The notes under the pieces are model-generated. The model was not told the DNA's origin. It saw nothing but the letters and a program-made list of their open reading frames with translations, and did no database searches. Made by a program: the position numbers and the translations under genes. Shown here in pieces: positions 10,777 through 19,453 of a stretch of DNA of 64,000 bases; position 1 is the first letter of the stretch; each line of letters starts with the position of its first letter. Source of the DNA: Niabella sp. (lineage in GTDB: Bacteria; Bacteroidota; Bacteroidia; Chitinophagales; Chitinophagaceae); assembly GCA_027493055.1 (NCBI GenBank), contig JAPUDO010000046.1, forward strand, positions 62,001 to 126,000. Direction: 5' to 3'.

Positions 10777-10784
10777 CAAAACTA
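10777..10784 (-). promoter_or_regulatory. Predicted Bacteroidota promoter (-7 element) for the GH2-GH106 operon
   Basis: On the minus strand this reads TAGTTTTG, a match to the Bacteroidota -7 consensus TAnnTTTG. A TTG (plus-strand CAA at 10805-10807) lies about 20 nt upstream as a -33 element. This would start transcription about 100 nt before the GH2 ATG. Confidence 0.5.
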
Positions 10785-10907
10785 TGGTCAATATGAAACA
10801 CTGACAATCAATTATATAGAAAACAAGCTACTCAGATCATTGTAAGCTTTAACACCAATAAATATCATGCCGTTTAATATAGCAAATCGTATTTCTTTCC
10901 GGCATTA

Positions 10908-12179
10908 TCAAAAATGAAAAAGCGATTTACCTTCTCCGGTAAAAAGATCACAGGTTTTTATAAACCCATTACCTTCAAATTCAACAAATACACCTTTTAT
11001 TTCACCAAGCGACTGCTCGTAATTGTCCTCAAAAAGGAGTTTGTTATTTACAAATAAAAACACCTGTTTATTTTTATTAACCAGTTTAACCGTATTCCAA
11101 TTTGAAAGATCGAGTACAAAGTTAGAAAGGTCTTTATTTTTCCCTTCATAAGACTTCTCGCTAACAACATTTACTACCCGAAAACTACATCCGGCATTTA
11201 CAAACTTAAACCGGATACTGCCATTGAAACCCGAAACTTTAATCTGGGCACTGTTACAATAAATGCCGCGACTTGAAGAACTATTTTTGAAGGTAGTATT
11301 AAAAACAAAATCATCTTTGAAATATCCGGTAGAAGTGTAATTGCCTAGCCCTGTAAATATAGACGAGCTGGTATCCAGGCCAAACCTGTGCAACTTTTCG
11401 TCGTCAATATGAAATAGACTGTCCGCAGTAGTTTTCACTGCCGGGAACTGGTAGTATTTCTGTGGTAAATCAGCCTTCCGATGGTAGCCTAATGCGATCC
11501 ATTTATCAGATCTTATACAAACGGGTGATTTTAGTAGAATAGATTTCTTCGTCCTCAACTTTACCGAAAAAACATCCGGAAATAAATAGTTATGGGCAAT
11601 ACTTTTTTGAGTTGGATCAAGAAAAATAAAAGGAGTTTTATCTCCGAAATCAATAAATACACTGTCCGGAATATCAGGCGCCTGTACTTCAAACAAAACA
11701 GTAGCGGGTAAAACGCCTTCTATCTTTACCTGCTTTATACTTCCCGGAAAAGAATTGCGGGATGGCGTCATTTTAACCACCAGCAGAACCAACAATATCA
11801 ATAGAATAGCGAATCCTGCAATTAATGTTATTCTTTTTTTTGAAGGATTAATTTTATTCTCAATAGAAACTTCAGCTTCAGCTGAAGTGTTATTGTCTGA
11901 TCCCGCTACGGTATCTACTCTTTCGGGGTCAGCAGGGATATAACCACTGTATTGTATAAGCGCATCGATAGTGGCTTGCTGAGGGAGATAATCATCATCA
12001 ACTGAAATCTTACCGAAAACTCTTTTTAATGTATTGGAACTGATATTTACCCCGGTTTCAGAGAATATTTCACGGGAAAGATCCAGGAATTCATTGTGTT
12101 TCCAATTCTTCACATCACCACGGTTAAACCGCAGCCCGCAATTTTTCACAATGGCATTTAGTCTATTCCTCTTGTCCAT
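10908..12179 (-). CDS. Membrane-anchored HTH-like protein with extracytoplasmic PKD and jelly-roll-like domains
   Basis: A 423-residue protein I cannot assign to a named family. Residues 1-85 are charged and helical, with FLDLSREIF...ISSNTLKRVFGK (about 31-57), resembling an HTH-like N-terminal module seen in Bacteroidota. A low-complexity acidic linker (about 85-112) leads to basic residues and one strong transmembrane helix (about 117-137). Outside the membrane is a PKD-like domain (about 150-212, VFIDFGD...HNYLFPDVFSVKL), then a beta-rich C-terminal domain (about 285-420) with strand patterns like a concanavalin-type jelly roll (GSIRFKF, NTVKLVNKNKQVFLFVNN). Topology suggests cytoplasmic DNA binding coupled to an outside ligand sensor. 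It lies between PL9 and GH2 in the pectin locus, so it could be its regulator. Function is inference. Confidence 0.6.
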   Translation of the reverse strand: MDKRNRLNAIVKNCGLRFNRGDVKNWKHNEFLDLSREIFSETGVNISSNTLKRVFGKISVDDDYLPQQATIDALIQYSGYIPADPERVDTVAGSDNNTSAEAEVSIENKINPSKKRITLIAGFAILLILLVLLVVKMTPSRNSFPGSIKQVKIEGVLPATVLFEVQAPDIPDSVFIDFGDKTPFIFLDPTQKSIAHNYLFPDVFSVKLRTKKSILLKSPVCIRSDKWIALGYHRKADLPQKYYQFPAVKTTADSLFHIDDEKLHRFGLDTSSSIFTGLGNYTSTGYFKDDFVFNTTFKNSSSSRGIYCNSAQIKVSGFNGSIRFKFVNAGCSFRVVNVVSEKSYEGKNKDLSNFVLDLSNWNTVKLVNKNKQVFLFVNNKLLFEDNYEQSLGEIKGVFVEFEGNGFIKTCDLFTGEGKSLFHF

Positions 12180-12447
12180 TCGGGCAAAAATAATTCAAAT
12201 ACTTATATTCCCACAGGATTCACATTTACAAGCTGCCCTGTACCACCATAAAGCACAGCAGTAAACACCATCCCGCTTTCAGACTTAAAATATTTCTCCG
12301 GAATCCTGGTCTTATATCAGCCATCGTTATATAAATTTATTTTTCCTGTTTCTCTTCAGCAAAGCAACTGCAACCCGTTACCTGTAAAATTAAAATTCTT
12401 ATGTTAACAGCAATCCTAATCTGTCCTGTGATTACGGCCTTTGATCG
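12180..12447. other. Intergenic region between PL9-like gene and the HTH/PKD protein
   Basis: About 270 nt with no credible ORF. I see no strong hairpin or clear TAnnTTTG promoter on the minus strand. It probably contains the promoter of the HTH/PKD protein gene. Confidence 0.3.
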
Positions 12448-13782
12448 TCAGGGATTAGCAAAAACACCATAGCGGTTAATCCCCGTCAGTTTCATGAACT
12501 TTACATCGGGTAAACTGCCATCGGGTTTACGGAGTGCTGTCAGTTCCGATTCGTCCAAACTTAAAAAATCTGAATCGCTGTAATGATTATCCGTATCAAA
12601 ACAATTATTAATAAGTACACAGGTAGTTTCAGCAATACGTGTCAGATTGGTGCTGCGGCCTTTATAGCTTAAATTATTGATCATGATATGACCACGCCCC
12701 GGAACAAACGTAAGTGTAGTTGCATCAGCAGCTATTTTGGCTGCTGTTTCCATGTGAAAGTTATGGTTATTCCGGTAGGCAGTATTATTGTACCATAATA
12801 TTCCGGCAGCATGATAATTGGCATCTAACCCTTTAGCCTTGTTCCCAACTGCCAGACAGAACCTCACCATATTCCTGGGCACCGGTACAGGTAATTCTGA
12901 AATTCTTGGATTCCTCCCATAACCTCCCGATTTGAAGCCATTACCATCGCCACGAGAGTGAAAAGGATCTTCCGCCCCTTCATAGGAGTAACCATTATAA
13001 AATGACCAGCAATTTTCAATTATTGTTACCGCCCCATTATCTATACAATCAAAACCATCATCACTGTTATACCATGCCCGGCATCCACGAAAAATATTAG
13101 GGCCATCACCCGGCTTGCTGTAATGGCTGCCAAACCCGTCTACATTACCTCCATTTGCCCCACCTGCTGCATTGCATACGGGATCATAATTTCTGTATGC
13201 ATCACAATTCAGGATCAGGTTATCTCCTCCGCCACGGGAAAAAAAACCTATCCCCATCCCATCGTGCATTTCAAGAAGTTCATAAATATTATGACTACCG
13301 CTATTGGAAAAACATTCTGACTGCGTATTCCGATCAGATATGGTTACCTGAACGCCTACAACCTCAATACCTCTGATATGCAACCAGTCTGCGTTGATCC
13401 AAAAAGCTGAAACCCTTTTCCCATCAGGCCTGAGATTGGAAAGATCAAATCTTGGGTTTTCACCGGGATAAGCAAAATAATATATTCTTTTTTCGGGAGC
13501 GCCGCTTTTGGTGAAATGTGTAACACAGGCATAGCTATTATTATATTCGTAAGCAGCCACCTGATCAGACTTAATTACATAAGTTCCTCCTCTAATATAA
13601 ACAGTATCGCCTGGTATAACCCGCTCCTGTGCACATTGGATGGTAGCAAAGGGATATTCTTTATTTCCTTTGTAAGCATCATTTCCATCAGGTGCAACAT
13701 AGTAGGTTCGTGCATGTAAATTGTTCACTAATATACCGGCAGCGCTAATAACAACTATTAAAAACAATCTCTTCATTTCCAT
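12448..13782 (-). CDS. PL9-like pectate lyase (right-handed parallel beta-helix)
   Basis: A secreted 444-residue protein from the Met at 13782 (MEMKRLFLIV; the frame opens six codons earlier without a better signal). After a signal peptide (cleaved near LHARTYYV) come the features of parallel beta-helix lyases: TYYVAPDGND, PFATIQCAQ, PGDTVYIRGGTY. The calcium-site segment NSDDGFDCIDN (about 239-249) and DGNGFKSGGYG (about 279-289, Lys about 284) match PL9, where that lysine is the Bronsted base in characterised members. PL9 enzymes cleave pectate or the rhamnogalacturonan-I backbone by beta-elimination. The length fits a single-domain PL9. It lies 3' of susD 2, separated from it by a strong hairpin. 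Confidence 0.85.
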   Translation of the reverse strand: MEMKRLFLIVVISAAGILVNNLHARTYYVAPDGNDAYKGNKEYPFATIQCAQERVIPGDTVYIRGGTYVIKSDQVAAYEYNNSYACVTHFTKSGAPEKRIYYFAYPGENPRFDLSNLRPDGKRVSAFWINADWLHIRGIEVVGVQVTISDRNTQSECFSNSGSHNIYELLEMHDGMGIGFFSRGGGDNLILNCDAYRNYDPVCNAAGGANGGNVDGFGSHYSKPGDGPNIFRGCRAWYNSDDGFDCIDNGAVTIIENCWSFYNGYSYEGAEDPFHSRGDGNGFKSGGYGRNPRISELPVPVPRNMVRFCLAVGNKAKGLDANYHAAGILWYNNTAYRNNHNFHMETAAKIAADATTLTFVPGRGHIMINNLSYKGRSTNLTRIAETTCVLINNCFDTDNHYSDSDFLSLDESELTALRKPDGSLPDVKFMKLTGINRYGVFANP

Positions 13783-13934
13783 AATTATTGAGTATAACAT
13801 TTATGTATTATTGCTGTGTTTTGTGTGGCGATATAGAACAGGTTTTACACCGAAAAAAATCTGCGGCCAGTCAATGAAACAATGACATATAACCTGATTG
13901 TCATGATACCGGGCTATCCGGGAAAACAGAAAAT

Positions 13935-13976
13935 CAAGAGAGAAATCTCCTTCATATTCAGAAGATTTCTCTCTTG
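13935..13976 (-). terminator. Strong stem-loop between SusD 2 and the PL9-like gene
   Basis: A perfect 14-bp stem (CAAGAGAGAAATCT at 13935-13948 pairing with 13963-13976) with a 14-nt loop. Read on the minus strand it lies 39 nt after the SusD 2 stop and is followed by a U-rich ATTTTCTGTTTT. It probably attenuates transcription after susCD or stabilises the susCD mRNA 3' end. Confidence 0.6.
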
Positions 13977-14014
13977 CAGTACCGGGTTGTAATAGCCTTC
14001 AACGCCGGATTTTT

Positions 14015-15682
14015 CTAATATCCCTCATTTTGTTTGTAGAAGCCTGGCTTTGCATTCATCTGGTTCAGCGGTATAGGATATAAATAACGCCCGTCTTTTA
14101 CGTTCCCTGCATCTGTTCCTGCAGGATTATTGTAGCGCCCAAACTTAGCCGTAGTAGCCTGCTTCCATTCATTCCATCGAACCAGGTCAAACCAGCGAAC
14201 TCCTTCTCCTAACAGCTCAATACGGCGCTCACGCTTTACAAAAGCTAGTGCTTCGGCTGCGCCTGATGCTGTTTCAGAAGTACATCCTGCTCTTGTACGT
14301 ATTTTATTTACAATCGCCATCGCACCACCAACATCTTTGGTGGCCAGTATTTCTGCATACATCAGCATCACATCTTCCAAACGGATAACAGGCAGGTTTA
14401 CTCCCCAGTCATCATCATTTATCATACCGGTTTCTGCATTAATAGACATACCTAAAGCTGTAATTTTTCTTTTCGATGGCAGGAATTTATAAATCATACT
14501 ACGCGTAAACACATTCACTACGCTTCCATCCTGAAGGGTAAGAGGCTCAGTAACCTGTGTATATGCCGGATAATTGGGTTCAGCTGCATAGCCCGTCAGG
14601 ATAGAATAATCGTACCCTCTTGCATCTCTGCGGGTTCCGCCACCAGTAGTGTAGATTTTATCAAATTCATACATCAGCGACTTTTCTACGAAGATATCGT
14701 TGCCAAATATTCTCCTGGCCGTATAGGTAGGCGGAAGTGCAGGACTAAAATTAAAAAGAGCAGGATTGCCGGTTCCTCCTATACGATACTGGATCGCAAA
14801 GATGGAGTATTTATTATAGTAGTCGGCTGTTGGCATAAACTGTTTACGCCATTCGGTACTATCCGGTGCCCAATATTTATTAGCATTGCTTTCAGAAAAA
14901 GTGACAACAGCCTTTAGTTCTGTTTCTGCCAGGTTTAAGGCCGATGCTTCGTTGAAAGGGAATCCGGCTAATGTCATATAAACACGGCCCAACATAGCCT
15001 GAGCGGCTATCTTGTCGGCCCGCCCGCTTTTGGCAATGGATGTATTGGTATTATTTACCAGCTGGCTGGCCACCGGTAATTTTGCCTTTGCCTGCTGCAA
15101 ATCGGGAATGACGATCTTGTCCAGTATTTCACGCGCGGTAGATTGAGGCACCTCTTTCACTTCAGCAGGGCTCATTGGCTTATCGATCAAAGGAATATTT
15201 CCAAATAGCCGCGCCAACTCAAAGTAGGCCCATCCCCTGAGAAAATAAGCTTCGCCGATGAACTGGTCTTTTATTTGATTGTTGCTTCCAAAATCACAAT
15301 CCGGAATTTTAGATATGGCTACATTGGCATTGTATATCACTTTATACCAGGCATTCCAGGCACTGTTAAAAGTAACAATATCATCTCCGGCTCTGAAAGT
15401 GCCGATCTCGGAGTATTCACGAAGGCCGTTGGTTACGGGTGTCACCCAGGTATTGTCGGAACGGCACTCAGACATATAAAGGTATTCATCATTGGAAAGG
15501 CTCCTAAGCGAAGCATAAATGCCTATAATGCCCTGCTCTGACTGGGCCGGTGTTTGATAAAAACCATCTGAGCTCAGCAAATCCGAAGGCGGTACATCTA
15601 AAAAGTTTTTCTTACAGGAAACCATAGTGCCTATCAGTATGGCAGCCAGTATTATATTTTGGGATTTAAATATCGATTTCAT
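14015..15682 (-). CDS. SusD/RagB-family outer-membrane lipoprotein (SusD 2)
   Basis: A 555-residue SusD-like glycan-binding lipoprotein, full length for the family. The signal peptide ends in lipobox MVSC (Cys23) followed by KKNFLDVPP, the classic SusD start. Conserved features include AYFLRGWAYFELARLFG (TPR-type helix), VIRLEDVMLMYAEILA, and the C-terminal RRIELLGEGVRWFDLVRW and YLYPIPLNQMNAKPGF. It starts 18 nt after the SusC 2 stop and forms one transcription unit with it. It should sit on the cell surface and hand pectin fragments to the SusC barrel; the ligand is inferred from the neighbouring PL9, PL22 and GH105 genes. Confidence 0.95.
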   Translation of the reverse strand: MKSIFKSQNIILAAILIGTMVSCKKNFLDVPPSDLLSSDGFYQTPAQSEQGIIGIYASLRSLSNDEYLYMSECRSDNTWVTPVTNGLREYSEIGTFRAGDDIVTFNSAWNAWYKVIYNANVAISKIPDCDFGSNNQIKDQFIGEAYFLRGWAYFELARLFGNIPLIDKPMSPAEVKEVPQSTAREILDKIVIPDLQQAKAKLPVASQLVNNTNTSIAKSGRADKIAAQAMLGRVYMTLAGFPFNEASALNLAETELKAVVTFSESNANKYWAPDSTEWRKQFMPTADYYNKYSIFAIQYRIGGTGNPALFNFSPALPPTYTARRIFGNDIFVEKSLMYEFDKIYTTGGGTRRDARGYDYSILTGYAAEPNYPAYTQVTEPLTLQDGSVVNVFTRSMIYKFLPSKRKITALGMSINAETGMINDDDWGVNLPVIRLEDVMLMYAEILATKDVGGAMAIVNKIRTRAGCTSETASGAAEALAFVKRERRIELLGEGVRWFDLVRWNEWKQATTAKFGRYNNPAGTDAGNVKDGRYLYPIPLNQMNAKPGFYKQNEGY

Positions 15683-15700
15683 TTATAGCGAATTTATTGG

Positions 15701-18700
15701 TTAGAAATTAAGGTTTAACCCGAGCGTAAAGATGCGTGGTATCGGGTACCCGCTATAATCGAGCCCTAAAGCGCTTTGCCCGCCTGGCGATGAGCCGGAA
15801 GCCGTATTGGCAGCTTCGGGAGAATAACCACCATAATAGTTATCCCACTTCGCCAGGTTTTCTACCGAAAGGAATATTTTTGCCAAGGATACAATAGATT
15901 GCCTGATAGGAAGCTTATATCCTAATGTGAGGTTCTTGATACGCAAATAATCCGAAGAGTACAGCCAGCGGGAATCTAAGGTAGTACCGGTTGTAGTGCT
16001 TAATATATAAGGAACGGTACCATCACCGGGCTCATCTTCTGACCACCAGGCATCTCTCCAGCGGCCCATCACATTACTGGTAGCGCCCATGCTGGGGCGG
16101 TCAATAGCACGGCCAATAACTCCGAATATTTTACCCCCGGTTTGCGCTGTTAATAAAACAGACAGATCAAAATTTTTGTAAGAGACGGTATTAGTCATAC
16201 CATAAACAACCGTTGGAGTGGGAATGCCCAGGTAATCCCTGTCCCCGTCTTTTGTGAAGATGCCATCGCCATTAACATCGCGATAGCGGATATCGCCCGG
16301 TACAATATTTTTCCCTTCGAAGGTTACCCGTGCACCTCCATGTGCTGCACTAAAATCATCGATCTCTTTTTGTGTTTTCCATACCCCAATGGCATCATAC
16401 ATATAAAAAGTATTGATAGAGCGGCCCACTTCCAGTATATTTGAAGGGTTGCTGCCATCAAAGCCTGAATAGATCGGGGTATTATCAAGCCCCAGAGATT
16501 TCACCTTGTTTTTGTTGAATGAATAATTAAAGGAGGTGTTCCATTTAAAATCTCCGCTCAGGTTAACTGTGTTCAGCTCTATTTCAAAACCGTGGTTATC
16601 TATGGTTCCCAAATTATCCCAAACTGTTGTAAAGCCTGAGGCGCCGAGGGTAGGAACCTGGTACAACAGATCTTTGGTTGTTTTTGTGTACCAGTCCACC
16701 GACAGCTGAATTTTATTACGCAAAAAACCTAAATCAATTGCTAAATCAGTACTATGCGTTTTCTCCCAGCCTAAATCGGGGTTGCCCAGCGAATTGGCGC
16801 TATACCCTGCCATGCCACCATAGTTAACTGCGCTAAGCGAAGGATAAGCGGCCGTATAGCTGATAGCATTATTCCCGGTAGCGCCATAGCTGGCTCTCAG
16901 CTTCAGCGAATTCCACCATGAAACATCCAGGTTCTGGAAAAACTTTTCATTTGAGATCACCCATCCCGCAGAAACGGCCGGGAAAATACCCCACTTATTT
17001 GCAGCTCCAAAAACAGAGCCGCCATCATAACGCAGGCTACCCGAAAGCAGGTACCGGCTGTCAAAATTATAGGATAAACGTCCGAATACCGAAGCCAGTT
17101 TATTAGGAGTAGCCTCTGTTACTGTTGAGGCTCCCACAGCCACTTTAGAGCCATCAAATGAATAAATGATCGCGTCATTGGGAAACGGCTTGTTGAAGGA
17201 TTGGTTGGTAGTAAATCCAATACTGCTTTGTTCCGAAGACGTACCTAACATAGCACTAACAGAATGTTTGCCAAAACTACGATCATAATTCACCAAAGCC
17301 TGAAGCAGCGTGCCTAATCTGCGTTCTGTATTATGGCCTCCCGATGAATTGACCCCTTCACCCTGCGCCCAGTTTCCTCCTGCGCTTGAAAACGAGTAGG
17401 TAGACCCGTCAAGATCATAATAGTTAGCCGAAGCAGACAATTCAACCTTTAACCCTTCTAAAGGAGTAATACGAACAAAAGCATTACCCAGCAGGCGTAA
17501 CATATCATCATGCCTGATATTTGTATTCATAACGTAAACAGGACTGGATGCGCTGCCGGCCCAATCATATCTTACATTAGGCTGCACATTGGTCATGTAT
17601 CCTACGCCCGGCTCTGAAACAGGCGTTGAAGATAATACCTGGTGCGACTGGGCATCTTTACCATTTGCCCGGCCCGAACCGTCCCGGCGAATATAGGTTG
17701 GCGCCAGCTGCAATCCTGCTGACAGGTATTTATTGATCTTGGACTCAACGTTTGTACGGAATGAAAAACGGTCATAATTTGTTCCGGTTGCCAGTCCCTC
17801 CTGCTTCATATACCCGCCGGAAAACATGTATTTTGTGTTTTCGGAACCCCCGGCTACATTCACATTATAATCCTGTATGGATGCTTTACGGTAAAATTCG
17901 TCCTGCCAATCCAGCAGGCTTACTTCTTCGGATTTAGCTGTATAAGTATGGGCAGCCCTGATATCATTACCCAGGTAATTGAACCAGCGCTCATCTAAAA
18001 CATAAGTAAAAGCGCTGGCGCTACCGGCAGCTATTCCCATGTTGGCCAATCTCTTTTCATTTGAATCCGAAATTTTGGCATCAGAAATGCCTCTTGCTTT
18101 GGCATCGGCAAGGTACTTTGCATCGTTAAATTTTATCCTGAACTCCATCCATTCCGTTGCACTCAATATATCCATTTTTTTCTCAAGCGACTGGCGGCCA
18201 AAGCTTGTGTTGAACGATATTTTAGGTTTCCCGCTATTTCCCTTTTTGGTAGTAACTATTACCACCCCGTTCGAACCACGTGAGCCATATATTGCTGATG
18301 ATGCCGCATCTTTCAATACCTCAATAGATGCGATATCCGAAGGATTGATACCGCTTAGTGTATTAATGGGCACCCCATCCACCACATACAGTGGGTCTGA
18401 GCTGGCGTTTACTGATGCCGCACCCCGAACACGGATTTGCATATCTGCGCCGGGCTCCCCTGTAGTTGTACGAACAGCAACCCCTGCCAACTGCCCCTGT
18501 AACGCAGTTTCGGGACGAGCTAACGGGCGATTCTCTATACCTTTGGCATCCATCTTAGATACAGCGCCAGTTAGATCCCTTTTCTTTACGGTACCATAAC
18601 CAATCACCACCACCTGGTCCATTTCTGAGGCCACCTGTATTAATGTGATTCTTATGCGCTCCCGCGTTACAGTTACTTCCTGTGTTGTAAATCCGATATT

Positions 18701-18943
18701 GGATACAACAAGAACGGTATTTAAAGGAGTGGTAAGATTAAAAATACCTTCTGCGTTCGTGGAAACGATGATATCGGTTCCTTTTACCTGGATATTGGCT
18801 CCGGATACAGGTTTAGCACTTTCATCCACCACAGTACCTGTTACTGCTATGGTTTGCTGTGCCAATGAAAAAAGAGGAACATTGAATAATGCTACCGCTA
18901 ATAGTAGTATCAGCAGGCAGCGGGGATAACTGGTTTGTTTCAT
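15701..18943 (-). CDS. SusC/RagA-family TonB-linked outer-membrane transporter (SusC 2)
   Basis: A roughly 1080-residue TonB-dependent transporter. I use the Met at 18943 (MKQTSYPR); another Met lies two codons upstream and cannot be excluded. Features are a signal peptide ending SLAQQ, a CarboxypepD_reg-like domain (about 33-105), VVVIGYGTVKKRD, LYVVDGVPINTL, IYGSRGSNGVVIVTTKKG and a barrel ending in LGLNLNF. No STN domain is present. It is followed 18 nt later by SusD 2. Its 5' side has a 500-nt spacer with a candidate promoter and a LacI-like operator, so this pair is probably separately regulated from the enzymes upstream. The expected cargo is pectin or rhamnogalacturonan oligosaccharide. 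Confidence 0.95.
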   Translation of the reverse strand: MKQTSYPRCLLILLLAVALFNVPLFSLAQQTIAVTGTVVDESAKPVSGANIQVKGTDIIVSTNAEGIFNLTTPLNTVLVVSNIGFTTQEVTVTRERIRITLIQVASEMDQVVVIGYGTVKKRDLTGAVSKMDAKGIENRPLARPETALQGQLAGVAVRTTTGEPGADMQIRVRGAASVNASSDPLYVVDGVPINTLSGINPSDIASIEVLKDAASSAIYGSRGSNGVVIVTTKKGNSGKPKISFNTSFGRQSLEKKMDILSATEWMEFRIKFNDAKYLADAKARGISDAKISDSNEKRLANMGIAAGSASAFTYVLDERWFNYLGNDIRAAHTYTAKSEEVSLLDWQDEFYRKASIQDYNVNVAGGSENTKYMFSGGYMKQEGLATGTNYDRFSFRTNVESKINKYLSAGLQLAPTYIRRDGSGRANGKDAQSHQVLSSTPVSEPGVGYMTNVQPNVRYDWAGSASSPVYVMNTNIRHDDMLRLLGNAFVRITPLEGLKVELSASANYYDLDGSTYSFSSAGGNWAQGEGVNSSGGHNTERRLGTLLQALVNYDRSFGKHSVSAMLGTSSEQSSIGFTTNQSFNKPFPNDAIIYSFDGSKVAVGASTVTEATPNKLASVFGRLSYNFDSRYLLSGSLRYDGGSVFGAANKWGIFPAVSAGWVISNEKFFQNLDVSWWNSLKLRASYGATGNNAISYTAAYPSLSAVNYGGMAGYSANSLGNPDLGWEKTHSTDLAIDLGFLRNKIQLSVDWYTKTTKDLLYQVPTLGASGFTTVWDNLGTIDNHGFEIELNTVNLSGDFKWNTSFNYSFNKNKVKSLGLDNTPIYSGFDGSNPSNILEVGRSINTFYMYDAIGVWKTQKEIDDFSAAHGGARVTFEGKNIVPGDIRYRDVNGDGIFTKDGDRDYLGIPTPTVVYGMTNTVSYKNFDLSVLLTAQTGGKIFGVIGRAIDRPSMGATSNVMGRWRDAWWSEDEPGDGTVPYILSTTTGTTLDSRWLYSSDYLRIKNLTLGYKLPIRQSIVSLAKIFLSVENLAKWDNYYGGYSPEAANTASGSSPGGQSALGLDYSGYPIPRIFTLGLNLNF

Positions 18944-19289
18944 GTGCATCTGGTTTAATAGTAAAAATTAGAGATACCTGCAGGCTGATCATATAAGGAT
19001 CAGGATCATATATTGCAGGCTATGAAAAAATTCATGTATCATTTATTTCAAGATAATGTAACTGCCGGGTGACCCTTATTTTTAGCAAAGGCAAACATGC
19101 ACGCGCACAACAAGGTTATTTATGAACAACTGTTCCATACCCTTTTAAAGTTTTAGCAAGAGTTCTTTAATATTTTGCTTCGTTCGCGGCTGATGATCCT
19201 CTTTTAGAAAGTTTAAACAGGCTCCAAAAAAATCATTTCAAAGTTTTTCCACAAGCTCAGGCCGCAATCATTTTTTGTCATCAGTATAA

Positions 19290-19297
19290 CAAATCTA
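19290..19297 (-). promoter_or_regulatory. Candidate -7 promoter element for susCD 2
   Basis: On the minus strand this reads TAGATTTG, a match to TAnnTTTG. No clear TTG is seen at -33. The start site would be near 19284, about 340 nt before the SusC 2 start. Confidence 0.4.
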
Positions 19298-19351
19298 ACA
19301 GCATAAAAAGTTTCTGCCATCCTGCGCCATCCTGAAATAAATAAACAAATT

Positions 19352-19367
19352 ACGCAAACGATTGCGT
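19352..19367. promoter_or_regulatory. LacI/PurR-family-like operator palindrome
   Basis: ACGCAAACGATTGCGT is a 16-nt near-perfect palindrome, one base away from the symmetric ACGCAAACGTTTGCGT bound by LacI/GalR/PurR-type regulators. It sits about 55 nt upstream of the candidate susCD 2 -7 element, more like an activator site than a repressor site, though the promoter call is itself tentative. No LacI-family gene is in the window. Confidence 0.5.
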
Positions 19368-19453
19368 CCCGATCAGGATAGCAGCCTTCCATTCACCAGG
19401 TTTATTTTTTGCTAAGAGACATCCGTTTTCTATCAATTGCATTTCTGCTTTGG

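Larger units (their letters stand above)
18950..19453. other. Long intergenic leader region of SusC 2
   Basis: About 500 nt without a credible ORF. It contains a candidate -7 element (19290-19297) and a LacI/PurR-type palindrome (19352-19367), leaving an untranslated leader of about 335 nt before SusC 2 if that promoter is used. No obvious known riboswitch fold was recognised. Confidence 0.5.
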
